Of a stretch of 64,000 bases of DNA, positions 19,827-31,030 are shown one piece after another (position 1 is the stretch's first letter; each line of letters opens with the position of its first letter). This stretch comes from Pleodorina starrii (Eukaryota; Chlorophyta; Chlorophyceae; Chlamydomonadales; Volvocaceae). The notes beneath the pieces were generated by a model. That model was not told where the DNA came from, made no database searches, and saw only the letters and a list, made by a program, of their open reading frames with translations. The stretch spans positions 992,001-1,056,000 of the forward strand of contig BRXU01000038.1 of assembly GCA_030267565.1 (NCBI GenBank), in the 5' to 3' direction. Position numbers and translations under genes: made by a program.

Positions 19827-22207
19827 ACCTGGGAATCCCTCTCACTCTGGACCCGGCGGAGGCCGCGCGGCTCTGCTATACCAGCAGAATTCAGCGGGTC
19901 CAGCGTCTTGGCCATGTGTGGCGGCGACACGGCCTCAGCCTCGTGGGCAGGGTGCATGTGGCCAAACAGGTGCTGGGAAACACCCTGGCATACCACCTCT
20001 CCATCATCCGCCCCACCCCACCCCAGCTGGCGGCACTCCGCAAGCATATCGACGGCTTTGTGGCCTGGTCGCTCCTGGAGGAAGACGCCTCCCTGATGTG
20101 CCACGGACGGGCCCTGCTGAAGCCTGGCCCGGAGATCGCCTGCCAGGATCGCGACAGTGGCGGTGTCGGCCATCTCGACCTCGACGCCTTCATGGTCGCC
20201 CTGCATGCGAAGCCCCTCGCCCAGCTCGCTCAGCCTGGCCAGCAGCCATGGAAGCAGATCATGCGGGGTCTGCTCGACGAGTACAGGCCGGATGGGACCA
20301 CTGGGTGGGGCTGGGTGTATGGCACGGCGGAACCACCCCCCAGCCTGCCTACGTTCATTGCCAGCCTGGTGCAGTCCTACCGCTCCTCGCTCCCGACCCG
20401 GCTGGCCTACCCAGAGACCACGGACGCGCGTGCCATCCTGCATGAGCCCCTGTTCTTCAATGCAGCCCTGCGTGACCCCGCCACCGACCAGCCCTTCACC
20501 CCGCCGGCTGGGACCGCCCACCTGGGACCCCGCACCCTGGCCGAGCTCCGTGCAGCGTCGCCCATGACCCAGCACGAACCCCTCATGCAGGCGGTCCTTG
20601 GGGCCATCCCAGCCGACTGGCGGAGACTGCTGCCAGCCGACCCCCTGGACCCCGAACTGCCGCCGGCGCCCGACTGGCTCCTGTCGCCCGATGGCATCCG
20701 GGTACGCAGCCCTACGGGAGTCTTGTGGGCTGTCCTGCCCAACGGCCGCTTGGTGCCCCCAGACAGTGAGCAGGCCGGAGCAGCAGGGGACGCCGACTGG
20801 CCTGCAGCCTGCATGCTGCCGGGCCGCAAGCCGCGCCGACACTGGACCTTGGAGGACCATCAGCGATACAACGAGGCGCCCCCGGCCCAACACGCCTCCT
20901 CATGGCCAGTGGAATACCAGCTGCTGGGGCTTTGGGACTCGGTCCAGTGCTACCCCCTCAGCCATGGCCACGGCGTGCTGCCCCTCATCCACTACACAGT
21001 GAGTGAGGTGCGCCACCGCCTCACCGCCCGCGGTCACAGCTGGGGCCGGGACCAGGTCACGGGGCCCCTCATGCCCGCGGCGTGGCCCGAGCAGCCGCAC
21101 AGCCAGCTACAGCAACAGGAGGCCCGCTGGCACCAACAATGGCTGGCTCAGCAAGCGCCCAGCCGCAGCCGGTGGTTTGCCATGAACCCCCCGCCCAGCC
21201 CCGGCTGGATGCGGCCCCGCTCCTCCCCCCCATCACTGCCCTCGGCCGCTGAAAGCCCGGTCAGCCAGCCTGGCAGCCGCCATGTGGCACCGCACCAGCA
21301 GGACCCCGGTGCTGCCGCCGGACCGTCGGCACCCGCCGGGCCGGCCCCGGAGGCAGACCAGGCAGCTGATGGCCCGGCTGGCGTGTCTCCCCTTGACCGC
21401 CGGCGGGCCTGGCAGCGGCTGTGGGACTGCTCCGCAAGCAACCGGGCCAAGGGGCTAGCCTGGCGGCTGCAACATGCACGGCTCCCGTGCGGGGTGTACC
21501 TGGCCTCCAAAGGTCAGCCGCAGCGTGCCCACTGCCCTGCTCCTAGCTGCTCGGTGGACGGCAGCCTGCATGTCGCCAGCCTGACCCACGTCTTCTTGGA
21601 GTGCGGGGCTTACACCGCAGCTCGGGTTTGGCTGGCAGAGCTGTGGGCGGCAGTCTCCGGGGCCGCGGACTTGCCCTTCAGCCAGCCGGCTGTGCTACTG
21701 GGGGACTGACCGGGAGGGTGGCCGGCCTACCCCACCAGCCCTGGGCTGCAGCTGCTGTGGGCGGCCATTCGAGCCACTTGGCTGTGGGCGGTCTGGGGCC
21801 ACTACCACAGGGCGGAGCCTGATGACCATCCGTCGGCCACGGTGGTGGGCTGCGTCATTGGGGAGCTGCAGCGTCTCATGAGGGCACATTTCAGCATGGC
21901 GGCGCTCTCCGAGGACACTCTGGCGGGGCTGCCCCGGGGCCACATCACAGTGCAGCTGAAGCCCGGCCGGTTGGATGCCTTCGAAGCCTCCTGGGCGCAT
22001 GAAGGCGTCCTCTGCTCCGTACAGCGGGTGGCTGGCAGCAGCCCGCGTCTGCAGGTTCATCTGTCCCGGGTGGCCCCGGTCCCAGCACCACAGACACCCG
22101 CCGGGGGCGCCCAGGCAGCACAGCAGGTCTCCCCGACCGGGTCAGCCATCAGCGCCCAGCCCAGCCAGGCAGCAGCTCAGCTGACAGGGCAGCCGGGGCC
22201 GTCGTGA

Positions 22208-23699
22208 GCGGGGTGTTGCGAGACGGGGGTCTCGGTGTCTGAGGTTCTTAGGGTGCGAGGGAGCTCGAGGGTGGGGAGCGGGTGGTGCGGGTTGCCTAGG
22301 GAGGGGGGTGCGGTGCGGGGCTTGCTGTGGGTGGGGCCTGAGGGGGTCTTGGGGGTCGGGGGAGCTTCGGAGCAGGGTTGGTGTGGTGCAGGCTGCCGCG
22401 GGAGGCAGGTGCGGTTCGGGGGCTGCTGTCTTGAGGGGTCGCCCCCTGTGTGGAGTCTGTGGGTGTTTTGTCGCAGGCGCTCTCGTGCCCTGGTCTCCGA
22501 CCCGGCGGTGCTGTCCCTGCGGCCTGGAGGGGGTTTTTGGGGGACGGGGGGTCTTGGGAGTGGGGTGCGTGCGGCGCGGGGGGGACTGGGGAGGGTTTCG
22601 GGGGGGACTGGGGAGGGGCGGGGGGGCTTCGGTGCAGGGTTGGTGCGGTGCAGGCTGCCGTGGGAGGCAGGTGCGGTTCGCGGGTCGCTGTCTGGAGGGA
22701 ACGCCCCCAGGGTGGGGTCTGCGGGAGTCTTGTCGCCGGCGCGCTTGTGCCCTGGCTTCCAGCCAGGCGGTGCTGCCCCTGCTGCTCCCGTGGGGGTTCT
22801 TGGGAGCCGGGGGGCCGCGGGAGTGCGGTTCCTGCGGTGTGGGGTGTCTTGGGAGGGAGGTGTGTCTTGGGGCCTGCTGTCTTGCGGGGACGCCCCCAGG
22901 GTGGGGTTGGTTGTTGTTTGTCTCTGGTGCGCTTCGTGTGGCGCCGTCCCTGCGGCTTTTGTGGCTCTGGGAGGCGGTTTAGGTGGTGCGGGGTTCTCTT
23001 CGGGCGTGCTGTGGTTTTCCTGTTTCCTCTGGTGCTCCCCGGCGGGGGGGGCGCTTGTCCGCCCTGGTTCGCTGTGGCGGTTTCCCGGTATTGTTTGCCG
23101 TTCCTGTTGCTGTCGCCCTGGGTGTAGGGTTCGCCCCTTGGCTGTTGAGGTTGTGCAGGTTGTGGTTGTGTTGTCGCTGTGGTCGCTGTTGGGGCCTTTG
23201 CCCGGCCCCGGGGTTTGTCCTCGGTGACGGGCCCTGTTGTTGGTCAGTGGTGCTGGCCCGGGTGTTGGGCCGTGGTTTTTGCCCTGGTGTTGGGCCGTGG
23301 TGTTGGCTCTGGTTTTGGGCCCTGGTGTTGGGCCCTGGTGTTGGGCTGTGGGGTTGGCCCTGGTGTTGGGCCGTGGTGTTGGCCCTGGTGTTGGGCTGTG
23401 GGGTTGGCCCTGGTGTTGGGCCCTGGTGTTGGTTTCGGTTCCCTCCTCGGTGTCTTGGAGGAAGGGGTGGCCGTGTGTGCCGCCCGTGCAGCAGTGGCTC
23501 CTGGCCTCTTGCTGCCCCCGTCCCTGTCCCTGTCCTGTCTGCGAGTTTAGGCGTTGCTTGGCTTTTTCTCTCTCCTCGGCTCCTTGCAGTGGTTTCTTGG
23601 GCTTCTTGCCAGGTTGTTGTGGCTTGCCGGTCTTGCTCGGCTTGCCCGTTGGGCTTCGCTTTCCCAGTCCTTGTAACGTCCCTCGCACAAAAAAAAAAA
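22208..23699 (+). other. 3' UTR and poly(A) of LINE copy G
   Basis: No coding evidence. It is G-rich on the + strand with many G3-G8 runs, and has three diverged internal segments sharing GGGAGGCAGGTGCGG-like and ACGCCCCCAGGGTGGGGT sequences, the 12-13-bp minisatellite (about 23250-23435), a C/T-rich block, and the terminal GTCCTTGTAACGTCCCTCGCA before A11. The conserved terminus is probably what the ORF2 protein recognises. Long frames in both strands arise because stop codons are rare in this composition. Confidence 0.85.
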
Positions 23700-25591
23700 C
23701 CTCCCAGCCAGTCCCCCAGTAGCACAGCCGGCTGGCTGAAGGGCAAGTCCGCGGCCCCGGAGACTGCCGCCCACAGCTCTGCCAGCCAAACCCGAGCTGC
23801 GGTGTAAGCCCCACACTCCAAGAAGACGTGGGTCAGGCTGGCGACATGCAGGCTGCCGTCCACCGAGCAGCTAGGAGCAGGGCAGTGGGCACGCTGCGGC
23901 TGACCTTTGGAGGCCAGGTACACCCCGCACGGGAGCCGTGCATGTTGCAGCCGCCAGGCTAGCCCCTTGGCCCGGTTGCTTGCGGGGCAGTCCCACAGCC
24001 GCTGCCAGGCCCGCCGGCGGTCGAGGGGAGACACGCCAGCCGGGCCATCAGCTGCCTGGTCTGCCTCCGGGGCCGGCCCGGCGGGTGCCGACGGTCCGGC
24101 GGCAGCACCGGGGTCCTGCTGGTGCGGTGCCACATGGCGGCTGCCAGGCTGGCTGACCGGGCTTTCAGCGGCCGAGGGCAGTGATGGGGGGGAGGAGCGG
24201 GGCCGCATCCAGCCGGGGCTGGGCGGGGGGTTCATGGCAAACCACCGGCTGCGGCTGGGCGCTTGCTGAGCCAGCCATTGTTGGTGCCAGCGGGCCTCCT
24301 GTTGCTGTAGCTGGCTGTGCGGCTGCTCGGGCCACGCCGCTGGCATGAGGGGCCCCGTGACCTGGTCCCGGCCCCAGCTGTGACCGCGGGCGGTGAGGCG
24401 GTGGCGCACCTCACTCACTGTGTAGTGGATGAGGGGCAGCACGCCGTGGCCATGGCTGAGGGGGTAGCACTGGACCGAGTCCCAAAGCCCCAGTAGCTGG
24501 TATTCCACTGGCCATGAGGAGGCGCGTTGGGCCGGGGGCACCTCGTTGTATCGCTGATGGTCCTCCAAGGTCCAGTGTCGGCGCGGCTTGCGGCCCGGCA
24601 GCACGCAGGCTGCAGGCCAGTCGGCGTCCCCTGCTGCTCCGGCCTGCTCACTGTCTGGGGGCACCAAGCGGCCGTTGGGCAGGACAGCCCACAAGACTCC
24701 CGTAGGGCTGCGTACCCAGCTGCCATCGGGCGACAGGAGCCAGTCGGGCGCCGGCGGCAGTTCGGGGTCCAGGGGGTTCGGCTGGCAGCAGTCTCCGCCA
24801 GTCGGCTGGGATGGCCCCAAGGACCGCCTGCATGAGGAGTTCGTGCTGGGTCATGGGCGACGCTGCACGGAGCTCGGCCAGGGTACGGGGACCCAGGTGG
24901 GCGGTCCCAGCCGGCGGGGTGAAGGGCTGATCGGTGGCGGGGTCACGCAGGGCTGCATTGAAGAACAGGGGCTCATGCAGGATGGCACGCGCGTCCGTGG
25001 TCTCTGGGTAGGCCAGCCGGGTCGGGAGCGAGGAGCGGTAGGACTGCACCAGGCTGGCAATGAACGTAGGCAGGCTGGGGGGTGGTTCCGCCGTGCCATA
25101 CACCCAGCCCCACCCAGTGGTCCCATCCGGCCTGTACTCGTCGAGCAGACCCCGCATGATCTGCTTCCATGGCTGCTGGCCGGGCTGAGCGAGCTGGGCG
25201 AGGGGCTTCACATGCAGGGCGACCATGAAGGCGTCGAGGTCGAGATGGCCGACACCGCCACAGTCGTGATCCTGGCAGGCGATCTCCGGGCCAGGCTTCA
25301 GCAGGGCCCGTCCGTGGCACATCAGGGAGGCGTCTTCCTCCAGGAGCGACCAGGCCACAAAGCCGTCGATATGCTTGCGGAGTGCCGCCAGCTGGGGTGG
25401 GGTGGGGCGGATGATGGAGAGGTGGTATGCCAGGGTGTTTCCCAGCACCTGTTTGGCCACATGCACCCTGCCCACGAGGCTGAGGCCGTGTCGCCGCCAC
25501 ACATGGCCAAGACGCTGGACCCGCTGAATTCTGCTGGTATAGCAGAGCCGCGCGGCCTCCGCCGGGTCCAGAGTGAGAGGGATTCCCAGGT

Positions 25592-25938
25592 TTTTTTTTT
25601 TTTTAATTCCGGAGGAACCCCGACTCGGGACATGGGACACACATGTTGTCTGGCGGCTCCACTGATGCTGCCACTTCTGCTGAGTAGCTAGCGTGCCAGG
25701 CTTCTGGGCGACTCCACGGGGCCAGCTGGACGGTGCTGATGACTGTATGATGAGTCTTGTAAACCTCCGGACGGGACAGGGACAGGGGTGGGCACCCTCC
25801 TTTCTCATCACACCCCGGGTAATGGTCACTGACTGGTTTCGATCCCGGGATCCCGGGGGGAATTGCAAGGTTTCCCTGTTGCCAGCCAATGAACCATTGC
25901 CTGCTTCTGTGGGGTGGTGTGGGGGTTCCTCACCATTG
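25592..25938 (-). mobile_element. tRNA-derived SINE inserted in ORF2 of copy H
   Basis: The inverted counterpart of the SINE at 19481-19826, with target duplication CCAGGT on each side (25586-25591 and 25939-25944; ACCTGG on the sense strand) and a T-run that is the poly(A) tail. The A and B boxes are intact on the minus strand. It is not an independent insertion. Confidence 0.85.
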
Positions 25939-28394
25939 CCAGGTGGCGTGGGGGTTCCTCACCGGGAGTCGGGAAACTCGCAACGGTTGCGGTGTTGGGC
26001 CCCACCACCGGCGCGTGGGTGCCCAGCACCATCCCCTTCCCCTTGCTGGCATTGACCCGTGCGTTGCTTGCCCTGCAGAACAGCTGGACTGCCGCGGTAG
26101 CGACCTCCCCATCCCTGTCGACATTGCTGACCGTGAGCACCGTATCGTCCGCGTGGTGGGTGACAGGGGGGGCTGGCACATTGTTGGGGAGGGTGGGGGT
26201 GCTGAGAGTGTTGGTGCTGCGCAGGTGGTGCAGGTACGAGGTGAGGGGTTCCAGCTGCATGACCCACAGGACGGGCGACAGGGTGCTGCCCTGCTGAAGG
26301 CCGTTGCGGACCGGGAAAGGTGCTGACCGGTGCCCATTGACCACCACCCGGCAGGAGCCATCTGACGTGAGCAGGTGCAGCCAGCGCTGTGTGTGCTGAC
26401 CGAAGCCCATGGCCTCGGCCACCCGGTAGAGCCAGGGGCGATGGACCCGGTCGTAGGCCTTCTCGATGTCGAGCATGATGAGGGCTGCTGGTTGCTGCGA
26501 GTGCCGCACCCACTCCGCCAGGGCCAGGTGGTAAAGGGTGTTGTCCCGGATGTCCCGGCCGCTGTCGAAGGCAGTCTGCAGCGGGTCTATCAGGTAGTCC
26601 AGTGCCGGCTGTAGGCGATTGCTGACGGCCTTGCAGACAAGCTTGTAGTCGCATTGGAGCAGGGTGATGGGCCGGTAGCTGCTCAGGCTGGGCCGGGGCA
26701 GGCCTTTGCCTTTGTAGATGAGAGTGATGACCCCTTCGCGCCAGCTGAGCGGCAGGGAGTCGGCAGCTGCGGCCCCGGACTCCACGGATCCCTGGGTGAA
26801 GGCTGCGTTGGCTGCGGCGAGCAGCAGCGGGCCCAGCAGCGGCCACAGCACCCGGTACACCTCATAAGGCAGGCCGTCCGAGCCAGGGGCGGTGCCATTC
26901 AGACAGGACGACAGAGCAGCCGCAAGTTCGTCCAGCTGCAGCTCGCTGGTGGCTGGGGCTGCGTCGGCAGCTTCCCTGAGGGGCTGGGGGAGCTGGCGGC
27001 GGAGGTGCTGCAGGAGCTGGTCTTGGGCTGTCAGGTCCACCTGCTCCACCCGGAACAGACCCGTGGGGCTGTCACTGCTGTACATGGCGTGGGCCGCGGC
27101 TGTGATAGCGGCGGCCGCACCCGGGTCACTGAGCGGAACGGGGAGGGGCTGACCCGGGACTGAGAGGTGGGTGACTGGCTCCCGGGTGTGCACCTCGCAT
27201 CCGAGCTGGTGGAACCAGCCGGCGCCCTTGTCGCCATGCTGCGTGTACGCGGCGTCCAGCGCCGCTGTGCGGCGGATGGCGGCCTGTTTGACTGCCGTGG
27301 TGAGCTGGCTGCAGGCCTGTGCTGCCAGGGCGCCGGCATCGGGCCCGGGCACAGCATGCTGCATGGCTGCCAGGGCTGCACACGCAGCGTGTTTGGCCGC
27401 CCTCAGGCTGGCGGCCTGGTCCTTCAGGTGCTGTCTGTGGAGGTGATCAGCTGCACTGCGCAGGCGACCTTTCAGACATTCCCACACCTCGTGCGGATCA
27501 GCAGCTGCGTCCTGCTGCTGGACGGCCTGGATTGCCTGCTCCACTGCCGACTGCAGGCGGGGCAGCAGGCTGGGGTGGTACAGCAGGTACGTGGGGAACG
27601 CCCAGCTGCTGCGGCCGAGGGTGGGGAGCCCTGGCAGCGCCAGCTCCAAGAGCACCCCATGATGATCCCCCGGGGCGCCTGGCACCACCCGAACAGCTGT
27701 CACGTACTGCTGCAGAGGTTGGCTAATGAGCCAGCGGTCCAGGCGTGCCACCGGCGGTCTGGTGGGTGATGCTGGGTGAGTGAAGCCCCCCCCCCCCACG
27801 CCGGAAGACAGCCAGGGGTCGACCAGATTGGCCCCGTTGACCAGGGCCTGCAGTGCAGGCCTCCCGCCGGCCCGATGGGCAGACGGTTGGGCCTCGTCAC
27901 CCGCATGCAGGGCGCAGTTAAGGTCGCCTCCAAGCAGAATGTGGCGGTCTGTCTCGAGGTATGGCTGCAGGCTTTTGAAGAACTCTGGGCGGCTGGCGGC
28001 CACCGACGGGGCGTAGATGCATTGGAGGTGTAGGCGAAGGTGGAGGCATCCCAGTCCCAGCAGCAGACACGGCCGGCTGTGTCCGAGGTGTACGGGTGCT
28101 GCACACAGCCCGGCAGGCTGATCCCTGGCCGCGCCAGGATGGCTGCCCCACAGCTGAGGTCCGTGCCCGGGCTGTAACCCCATTTGCCCCGCCAGGGGGC
28201 CCCCGGGCCACTTCCTCGTTGTAAAACTGACTGTAGTGCTGCTTTGCTGCCCAGTTTCGCCTCCTGTACGAAAGTGACATCCGGGTTGCCTGTGACCTGC
28301 TGCTGGTAGCAGAGCAGCCTGGAGGCTCGCGCCCGCCCAAGCCCATTGACGTTTACGGTCAGGAGCTTGAAGGTGGGCGCGGTCCCGTCGGTCC

Positions 28395-28398
28395 TCAT
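28395..28398 (-). promoter_or_regulatory. ORF1/ORF2 ATGA overlap (copy H)
   Basis: The ORF2 ATG and the ORF1 TGA share bases as ATGA, the same as at 17022-17025 in copy G. This suggests ORF2 is translated by termination and reinitiation on a bicistronic mRNA. Confidence 0.7.
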
Positions 28399-30897
28399 GG
28401 CTGCACGCCACGCGCCGCCCGTCGGGAGGGGCGGCCGTCGTGGCGGGCGAGTTGGGCTCGGGCCTGCTGCAGTTGGCCCAGAGCAGCGATGATGAAGGAG
28501 CGCACGTGCCCGGGGGTGGGGTGCAGGCCCGGCAGGAATGGGGCCAGGGAGCTCAGATGGTCATGGTAGATCTTCAGAAATGCGCCGGCAGAGCTGTGAT
28601 TGCCGGTCTGAGCTTTGAGGGCGGGCTCCAGGGCTGATTGGGCCGCTGCCATCACCTCGGGCAGCACAGGCGGGCACCGTGGAGACAGATAGCTGTGGTT
28701 CTCGCGCAGGAGGAGGGCGTCCAGTTCCATTGTGCCGAGGGGTGCTGGGGGCGACAGGTCCAGCTGGTGCAGTGCCCGGCGGCAGAAGGCGACCACGACG
28801 GGGCGGGGGTCGACGAGCTCCGGAGACTCCAGTCGGGGGTGGTGGCGGATGAAGAGCTTTCGCAGGACCGCCTGGAAGGCGATGGACGAGCAGGCGGGGT
28901 GGGGGCATGCCGCAAAGTAGTCCACGAACTGGTCGTGGTACCCAGCCGCAAGGGTGTCTGGGGGGGGGGGCCCACTGGCTGGGCGTGGCTGTGATCAAGC
29001 TAGCGGCCCGCAGCACGTCGAGCTCCGCGGTCGGCAGTCCCAGGCCCGGGGCAGTGCTGGGGCCCGGCGGGGGCTGGTGTGGAGGGCTGGCGGCCTGCGC
29101 TATGGGGCTGTGGGCGGCCAGCTGGGGCGGCGGGCCGCGAGCTGCCCAGCCGGGGCTGGGCGCCAGCTGGGGGGGCAGCTCGGGCCCCCCATCCCCCCCG
29201 GGGCCGTGGTGGCCAGCCGTGCCTGTGGGCGGAGCCTGGGGCGGTGGCTGGGTCAGCGTGGGCCCGCCCCTGGCCGAGGTGGGGTCGAGGGGCTGGTGGT
29301 GGCGGGTGAGGGCGTCCGGTTGTCGCCACCACCGCCCGGTGCTGCCGGCCTGGGGAGAGGTGGGGGCTCTGGAGGGGCCCTGCTGCTCCTGGTGGAGGGC
29401 CCCACTGGGGCTGCCCTGGTGGGCCCCTGGGGGGGCCGCCATCGTGGCCGGCTCAGCCTCAGGGGGGTAGAAGGTGCCGCCGAGGGGATTGGAGTTGGGG
29501 CCCCAGCCCTGGGGGTTGGCGCCAACCCCGGCCCGGGGGTATGGGGACAGATGCCGGTTCTGCGCATCCTGAATGGTCCGCAACACAGCTGGGAGGCTGT
29601 TGGGGCTGTCCGGGGCCTCCACCAGCTGGGGTCGGCGCCACCATGCCTGGCCATCAGCCATCCCAGGGGAGGTAGGGCTGAGGGCAGCCGAGGCAGGGCT
29701 GGGGGCTGGGGGCCCTGATCCCGCCGTGGAGGGGGTGGGTGGGTCAGTGAGGTGGGCCGCCGGCGGCCGGGGAGCCTGGGCTGGTGCTGGCAGGGGGCCC
29801 GGGCTGTCTCCTGCTGCCATCGCAGCCACCCCCAAGGCAGCCGGCCTCCCAAGGGCCGGGGCGGCTGTTGGTGCGGGCTCGGCGGCTGGGTGAGTGCCGT
29901 CCCCTGCTGCTGGTGCGCCGGGCGCCACCTGCACCGCTGGTGAAGGCCCTGCGGTGGGTGCTGGTGGTGGTTCGGCTGCGGGAGCTGCTGGTGAGTCGGT
30001 CACTGGCGCATCCCTCATGTCGAACACGGAGATGCGGACAGTGAGCTGGTCGATCAAGAACGACCGAGGGAGGGAGAGGAGGTGGGGGTCCGACGGCGGA
30101 GCGGCCATGAAGGCGACCAGGTGGGATGCATCAGGCAGGGCGCCTGGCGAACCGGAGCGGGTCATGCCGTCGCCCAGGACTTCCCCCACAACCAGGTCCC
30201 GCCCTTGGGAGGGGGTAGCTGCCAGGCCTGCGCAGCTAAGCAAGGCCCCAGTGACCCCTTCGAGGGCATAAGTGCCAGGGAGCCCTTTGATGAGGAGCTT
30301 GTGGCTGTGCGGGCGTGCCAGATTGTAGTACGGCTGCACTGCGACCTCAATGGTCGTCCCCTGGAAATCGACCGGCAACGAGGACCGCCGGAGGAAGGCC
30401 CCCGCCGCGTTCTCGGCTCGCAGGCCGGGTGCTGGGTTCAGCACCACCCCCCGGTGGCGCCCTTGGCCGAGGAGGTTGATGCTGACGAAAGTGCCTGGGC
30501 TGGCGTTCATGGCAGCCTGGACGGTTGTGTTGCACCACGCTTCCCACACCGCTTCATCCACCGCCTCCCGGGGGGCGGCGGCCCCTAACATCAGCTTGGG
30601 GGCCACCCGGCGGTCGCTGGTGTGCAGCTCAGAGGACAGGGCAGTCCCTGGAAGCTCCCGCTGGAGCTCAGCACGCCAGGCTGGCAGCTGCTGGGCGGGG
30701 GCAATCTCCCACGAGGTGGTGGCGCCCCCCGGGGCCTGCTTGCGAGCCCGGACTGAAGCTGGCAGGCTTGCCGTGAGGGAGGCCGCATACCGAGCGGACC
30801 GGGGGAGCTGACCGGTGGAGGCCACACAGCGTGGGGGACCCTGGGGGGCGTCGTGCAAAGCTGCCACCGGCAGTCTGCTAGGCCGTGGGCCAAACAT
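28395..30897 (-). pseudogene. LINE ORF1 (copy H), complete length but frameshifted
   Basis: About 833 codons from ATG 30897-30895 (MFGPRPSRLPVAALHDAPQ) to TGA 28397-28395. The first about 350 residues are mixed in composition and include KLLIKGLPGTYALEGV, which could be the first strand and helix of an RNA-recognition fold, but this is a guess. The middle is Pro/Ala/Gly-rich. The C-terminal 180 residues are conserved with G. An 11-G run (28960-28970) replaces a mixed 10-bp sequence of G and shifts the frame. An alternative start at 31113 would add a Ser/Gln-rich tract encoded by a CAG/CTG repeat; I prefer the inner ATG because the upstream part is repeat-derived. Confidence 0.7.
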
Positions 30898-30905
30898 GAG
30901 GGCGG

Positions 30906-31022
30906 GCTGTTGCTGATGCTGTTGCTGATGCTGAACTGGCTGTTGCTGCTGCTGCGGCGTGCTGATGCTGATACTGCTGTTGCTGCTGCTGCTGCTGCTG
31001 CTGCTGATGAGGATGAGGATGA
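30906..31022. repeat. CTG/CAG-type trinucleotide tract
   Basis: An imperfect GCTGTTGCTGCTGCTG array with GATGAG ends. On the minus strand it would encode Gln and Ser runs before ORF1. It marks the approximate 5' limit of copy H. Confidence 0.8.
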
Positions 31023-31030
31023 GGTTGGGC

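Larger units (their letters stand above)
17022..22207 (+). pseudogene. LINE ORF2 (copy G): endonuclease / reverse transcriptase polyprotein
   Basis: About 1,610 codons once the SINE is discounted. ATG 17022 overlaps the ORF1 stop as ATGA. The N-terminal APE-type endonuclease (residues 1 to about 235) shows LLTVNVNGLG, VTLVQEAKL with the catalytic Glu, GDLNCVLHAGDE and RLDRWLIS. The reverse transcriptase (about residues 500-770) shows PGSDGLPYEVYR, motif A IMLDIEKAYDRVHRPWL, motif B NGLQQGSTLSPVLW and motif C HHADDTVL, with His where Phe or Tyr is usual. A C-terminal zinc-binding motif of zf-RVT type follows (CPAPSC, then HVASLTHVFLECGAY). I see no RNase H. Breaks: ten G instead of twelve near 17621-17630 (frameshift), SINE at 19481-19826, and TGA at 21707-21709 where J has TGG. 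It would nick target DNA and prime reverse transcription from it, but this copy cannot be translated through. Confidence 0.9.
15387..23699 (+). mobile_element. LINE copy G: nearly full-length L1-type element, inactivated
   Basis: The order is: 5'-truncated ORF1 (15387-17025), ORF2 (17022-22207) overlapping by ATGA, 3' UTR (22208-23688), poly(A) 23689-23699. Damage visible: an 11-T insertion with GGGAC duplicated (16235-16255), telomere repeats plus a hairpin minisatellite in ORF1 (16406-16555), a G-run frameshift near 17625, a SINE in ORF2 (19481-19826) and a TGG-to-TGA stop at 21707-21709. The element is dead. Copy H repeats it in inverted orientation, starting immediately after the poly(A). 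Confidence 0.9.
23700..28398 (-). pseudogene. LINE ORF2 (copy H), frameshifted, SINE-split, 3'-truncated
   Basis: The same protein as in G: endonuclease motifs LLTVNVNGLG, VTFVQEAKL and GDLNCALHAGDE, reverse transcriptase motifs IMLDIEKAYDRVH, NGLQQGSTLSP and HHADDTVL, and the zinc-binding tail HVASLTHVFLECGAY. ATG is 28398-28396. Lesions differ from those of G: a 1-nt deletion near 28048 shifts the frame within the endonuclease, the C-run at 27786-27797 is in frame here, the SINE lies at 25592-25938, and a 1-nt insertion near 24777 shifts the frame again. The TGA of G is TGG here (about 23708). The end is lost at the G junction. Confidence 0.88.
23700..31030 (-). mobile_element. LINE copy H: inverted partner of G, lacking the 3' end
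   Basis: Reads on the minus strand ORF1 (from about 30897), ORF2 (from 28398), ending at 23700 inside the ORF2 C-terminus, at the position equal to about 21722 in G. The last 160 codons, 3' UTR and poly(A) are absent, and the cut abuts the poly(A) of G. G and H share the SINE and the derived CTACTGGGGGACTG sequence (J has CTGCTGGGAGACTG), so they come from one SINE-bearing parent. The 5' limit is uncertain: GC-rich LINE-like sequence gives way to AT-rich DNA near 31030. Confidence 0.88.

Noticed and set aside
25735..25775. CTGATGA with a following stem in the SINE minus strand, as a second hammerhead
   Set aside because: The GAAA core strand is missing (TGTAAACC instead) and no cleavage triplet is placed correctly.
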